From Gnetum montanum (Eukaryota > Streptophyta > Gnetopsida > Gnetales > Gnetaceae), in NCBI GenBank assembly GCA_015680685.1, contig MNCI01000596.1, forward strand, positions 27,677 to 89,676: DNA of 62,000 nucleotides, read 5' to 3'. The position numbers were made by a program, and so were the translations under genes. The first letter of the stretch is position 1. Each line of letters starts with the position of its first letter. Below the pieces are notes generated by a model. The model worked only from the letters and a program-made list of their open reading frames with translations, did not search any database and had not been told where the DNA came from. This document shows positions 58,295 to 62,000 of this stretch, piece by piece.

Positions 58295-59915
58295 TGTAAT
58301 GACTAAAAACATTGATAGCTGGAACATTAAAGGGTTTGCAAGTGCACAGCCTAACCTTGCATCTGTGTGAGGGCCTTACTAGAGGTGAAGATAGGATGCC
58401 CTAAATGGTCTTTTCAATTGAATAGGGACTTATAGAGTGCAAACAATGTGAGTACAAAATGATGCTAAGTTTCAGGTAGTGTCAATGGTGTTAACGGTAT
58501 GAACAGTATCGAGTGTAGTCGGTGTGAACAGTGTCAAGCATAGTCAGTGTGAATAGTGCTAAGCGTAGTCAAGTTTTTGATAGAAAATGAGCATATTAAC
58601 ATATAAGGACCACTGCTTAAGCATAGTTGTAGGCCAAAATGCAAAAAAATGCAAAGGAAACACAAGGGAGAAAAAAAAGGAAACGAAACACCACCCAAAT
58701 GGGGTTGAGCATAGTTAACACCAAAAGGGATTTAGAAGGTACGTGGTGTATAATAGGTGTAGTGGAAGTGTAGCCACAATCTTAGTGATGTTGAGCTGTG
58801 AAGTCTGGCTCTCGTTGTGGTTTTTGTATCTATTGGGTTGGCTACCGCAATGTATCATGTGGTGTCCTACAAGGATGTAATAGGGCTATGATGTACCACA
58901 TGGTGTGCAACTCTACCTGTCTACCAATGTGTTTGAATCTTATTCATCCAAGAAGCTAAGGGCTAAACGCCAAAATGCTAGATGCCAAATGAAAATGCCA
59001 ATCACTAAAATGTTGGGGTGCAAGGGTATTTATAGGACTAGGGTTAGCCCAAAATTTGGATAGTGCAACACATGGTAGAGTGTTAGGTGGAACTACGCTC
59101 ACCCCAACTATGCTTTGGTGTTAAGCTTTGTGGTGTTGAGTGGTATCATTGCTTTGACAGAGTCTATGAAGCCAAGACTATGACTATGCTACCCAACTGC
59201 ATGGAGAATATCGCAATGTACCTGAAAATGCCAAGCAATGCCAAAAAATGAAACTTTTGGAAACTACACTTTAGAGCATAGTTACAATTTTTGGGAAAAG
59301 GAAGAGGCAAAAAATAACAAATGCTACTACTAGAGAAGTGCTGGAGCTAATGTGAATGCCAATGCCATGGTGTGGAGGCCTTTAGAGGTAGTTTTGACCA
59401 ACTATGCTCTAACCACACTCTAGAGTGTAGTGAGAGCATAGTTCCATAGTTTGGCAAAATTTGATTAAAAACTAGCAAAATGTGGCTAAGTGTTGACCAC
59501 ACTCCAGGGGAGGCTAACTACACTCTCGAGCGTAGTGAGTGAAATGTGGCTAAGTGTTGACTACTCTTTAAGGGAGGTTGACTACACTCTTGAGTGTAGT
59601 GAGCGTATCAAGCGTAGGCTCAACACTAGAAAAATCTATGCAAACTCTAGCACCTAGGGTGACTATGCTGTAAATCGTAGTTAGGAGGTGTAGTCCCAAC
59701 AATTAGAAAAATTATGCCAAACTGGTGTTTTCATGATGACTACACTCTAGAGCATAGTCCCAGCAATGGAGAGTGTAGTCCCAACACTTAGACAAATTTG
59801 TAGAAAGTGTCATCATTCTGACACTTAACAAAAGTTTGGCAAAGTGACACTGTTATGACACTTAGAGCCAAATTTGTAGTTAAGACATTAAAACCCAAAG
59901 TTTTGTGGTGTTTCG
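58295..59915 (-). repeat. 3' LTR of Tat-like element H
   Basis: The left edge TGTAATGAC is placed where homology to Athila protease stops (candidate target duplication caatt, 58290-58294). The right edge is GTGGTGTTTCG (CA changed to CG), followed by a polypurine tract as in F. The minus-strand TATA box CCTATAAATA is at 59036-59027. Its U3 (59040-59900) is packed with inverted repeats built on CTACACTC/GAGTGTAG; the R/U5 side has GTGTGAACAGTG-type short repeats (58480-58570). Confidence 0.65.
59400..59790 (+). repeat. Inverted-repeat cluster in U3 of element H
   Basis: The best unit is a nested hairpin at 59400-59443: outer arms AACTATGCTCT / AGAGCATAGTT are perfect, with an inner perfect palindrome CACTCTAGAGTG (59416-59427). 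Further units CTACACTCTCGAGCGTAG (about 59522) and CTACACTCTTGAGTGTAG (about 59583) follow about 60 bp apart. Confidence 0.8.
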
Positions 59916-62000
59916 TTGGCCCTTCTTTGTTGACATTTGGAGGAGTGGCCTAAGAGATGTTGACAAAGAATCACAAAATACCATAGTAGATGTGGCACCA
60001 ACATCACTCGTTAGTCTAGATCAGGTGTTGTTCCACCATGTTCAAAAGTGCTATAGATAGGGATATGCTGGGGCAAAGGGTGTAGGTAATACTAGGGAGA
60101 TGAAATGCTAGGGGAGATGAAATGCAAATAGTGTATTGTGATGCAAGGATGCAGAGTCAACATAGCTGACAATGAGCATGGCATGAAGTGGCTTGCCACT
60201 AAAACATTGACCTCTTGTTAGAGTGCTCATGAGAGAGTCAAAGTCAATCCGAGGCTAGGTTGGTTGCAAAATTGCAACACTATCAATTTTCTTGGGGATG
60301 TACTTTTTCCCATTCTTTTTTTTCCCACAAGGTGAACCTCCATTGGGTTTGGCTTACTGCTGAATGCTAGCTACAAGGTGTTGGACATCAAGTGGATGCA
60401 CTTTATGGACCATCAAGTAGATGGGCTTTGCTTTTGATGCAACCATGTCGCATCTGTAGGATAGGTGTTTCCTCCCAGGGAGAAGTTGTGTTACATCCAC
60501 TTGGGCTTTGATTAGCTAACAGAGGCTTCCCATGGAACAAGTTGTGCTACATCTGCCATGGGTTCTATGATTGGCATGAAGAGAATGCCATATGTATTAC
60601 TATGCATATGCATTAGAAGGGTTTGCATGCAAGGGAATGCAAGGAATATAAGAGGGTATTGGAATGCAAGGAACATGCATAGGCTATAATGTGGGTACAT
60701 GCATAGGCTATAATGCAAGGATGTGTGCAGGCTAAAATGAAATGAAGGGGATGTGCACTCTTGAGTGGCTTAGCTAGCCTAATCATGCATATCGGAGCGA
60801 TGTGATGACTTGCCATTACAATGAGATGCACCTTTGCACAACTGCCTCTGGGGCTTCGTCTTGCAAACATAACTATGAGAAGACAAGAAAATCACAAAAC
60901 ATGAAATGCAAGTGAAATACCATATGTCAAGATGTTGTAGATGTGTGAAAAGTTGAACTAGTTGCAAGTGTATAGGAAGCCAGTGGAAGTGTAAATGTAG
61001 TGATGCTGCGAGTGCCCCAAAGGTTGCACTAATGGTAGGTGCTCCAAAAGATCAACAACATGCTAGTTTAAAGTCCCAGTAGATCATGAACCCAGTTTAA
61101 GGTCCTGGTAGACTGTGATGTTTTAGTTTATAGTTCTAGTAGATTGTTGGATACTAGTTTAACGTTGTAGCGAATGATGGATGTTGTGCCAATTTAGCAT
61201 CATAGTGGATGGTCTATGCACTAGTTTATAGTCATAATGAACTATCTATGCTAGTTTAGAGTCATAGTGGATGATGTTGTGCCAGTTTAGCATCATAGCA
61301 GACAAGCACTATGCCAATTTTCACATCATGGCAAACAAGTTGTGTGCTTACCTTGCTTTGGTAAGGTACAATGCTGCATGCATAGTCATGCTGTGTGCCT
61401 ACGAGATCCTGCAAAAATCAACTAGAAAAACAAAATTAAGTGAAAACTATGTAACAATGTTAATGTGCACAAGTGAGGAGTAAGCAATGCGAAAAGTGAT
61501 AGTTTTAGACCATTCCAGGCTATAGCAATAGTTTAAGGCCATTTTGGGGCACATTTGTTTGGGTCATTTTAGGCCATGATTACCAATTTAAGGACCATGG
61601 TAGGCCAAAGGTGCCAATTTAAGGCCATGACAGGTGGCATCATTTTTTTTTTGTAATTTTAATGTTTATAATTTTTATGTTTTTAATGTTTTTTCATGCG
61701 TAAGCTAAGCAGATGGATGCGTAAAAAAAATAGAAATGCTTGAGTAAAGAAAAGTGATATGTAATCTAAGTAAGTAGGCTAAATGTAAACATGTACACAA
61801 ATTCCATGCAAGCAAAAATCAAAAATGCATGACATGTAGTAGCCAAGGGTAGGGAGGCACCCAGTGCATTTTGGGCCAAGGGGGAGTCTTGGTCACATAG
61901 TTGCTTCCTAACTAGGCATGGATTAGGGGGTGTGCAAGGATTAGGATCCTTTAGGAGGCCATTGGCTTCAACCACTAATTTGGGTGTGTTAGTCTTACGC
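59916..62000 (-). mobile_element. Polypurine tract and 3' UTR of Tat-like element H
   Basis: The tract (minus AACAAAGAAGGGCCAA) lies at 59931-59916. No coding sequence follows to the window end, so integrase would lie further right. It includes a short repeat of ATGCATAGGCTATAATG (about 60675-60720) and two blocks of AGTTTAAGGCC-type tandem repeats (61060-61340, 61495-61640). Open stretches such as 60512-60718 and 60613-60870 arise from those repeats and are not credible genes. Confidence 0.6.
61060..61640 (+). repeat. AGTTTAAGGCC tandem repeats in 3' UTR of element H
   Basis: Two blocks, 61060-61340 and 61495-61640, of diverged 35-40-bp units (CTAGTTTAAAGTCCCAGTAG, CCAATTTAAGGCCATGACAGG). 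Same family and orientation as near the 3' end of F. Confidence 0.7.

Noticed and set aside
60512-60967. Minus-strand open frames with Cys/His/Tyr-rich translation
   Set aside because: They are generated by the ATGCATAGGCTATAATG-type short repeats of the H 3' UTR.

Overview
The window is nuclear DNA of a land plant. Evidence: one spliced single-copy-type gene (a DBP1-type protein phosphatase 2C) with GT-AG introns of 2.7, 2.1 and 0.08 kb, surrounded by nested, decayed Ty3/gypsy LTR retrotransposons of the plant-specific Athila and Tat/Ogre types. The long introns and deep nesting suggest a large, repeat-rich genome. The species cannot be told from the sequence.

Layout. 1-2794: an LTR of one Athila-like element (A, minus strand, cut by the window edge) abutting the 3' end of a second one (B, plus strand). 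2795-5079: spacer, then a microsatellite-rich promoter and leader. 5080-11101: the PP2C gene, four coding exons, 390 aa, apparently intact. 11102-15181: 3' UTR, then AT-rich spacer with small degenerate repeats. 15182-22697: a complete Athila-like element (C, minus strand) with both LTRs, a tRNA-Asp primer-binding site, a polypurine tract and a perfect 5-bp target duplication (TGTGT). It encodes only gag and protease. 22838-29011: element D (plus), with two LTRs and a gag-only frame. 29012-33328: element E (minus), a decayed gag-protease with one LTR. 33329-55641: a very large Tat/Ogre-like complex (F, minus). It holds integrase, RNase H and RT remnants at its left, gag and protease remnants at its right, and about 12 kb between them. 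That middle part contains a ~180-bp hairpin satellite, a plus-strand multi-exon gene-like region, and an LTR-like insert built on a ~193-bp palindromic repeat. 55642-58294: element G (plus), an Athila-like gag-protease remnant. 58295-62000: the left LTR and 3' untranslated region of another Tat-like element (H, minus) that runs off the window.

How it works together. The PP2C is the only gene likely to act for the host. None of the Athila-like copies in which the region after protease is present (B's 3' part, C, D) shows RT or integrase, although C is structurally complete. They therefore look like a non-autonomous family mobilised in trans.

The most unusual feature is shared by LTRs of otherwise different sequence. 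Each carries its own array of short palindromes in the promoter-proximal U3 region: GCGATATCGC in A-D, CTCTAATAATTAGAG in E, CACTCTAGAGTG in H, TGTACGCTGGCCAGCGTACA in the 45.6-47.7 kb insert, and TTCCATGCTGG-type hairpins in the F region.
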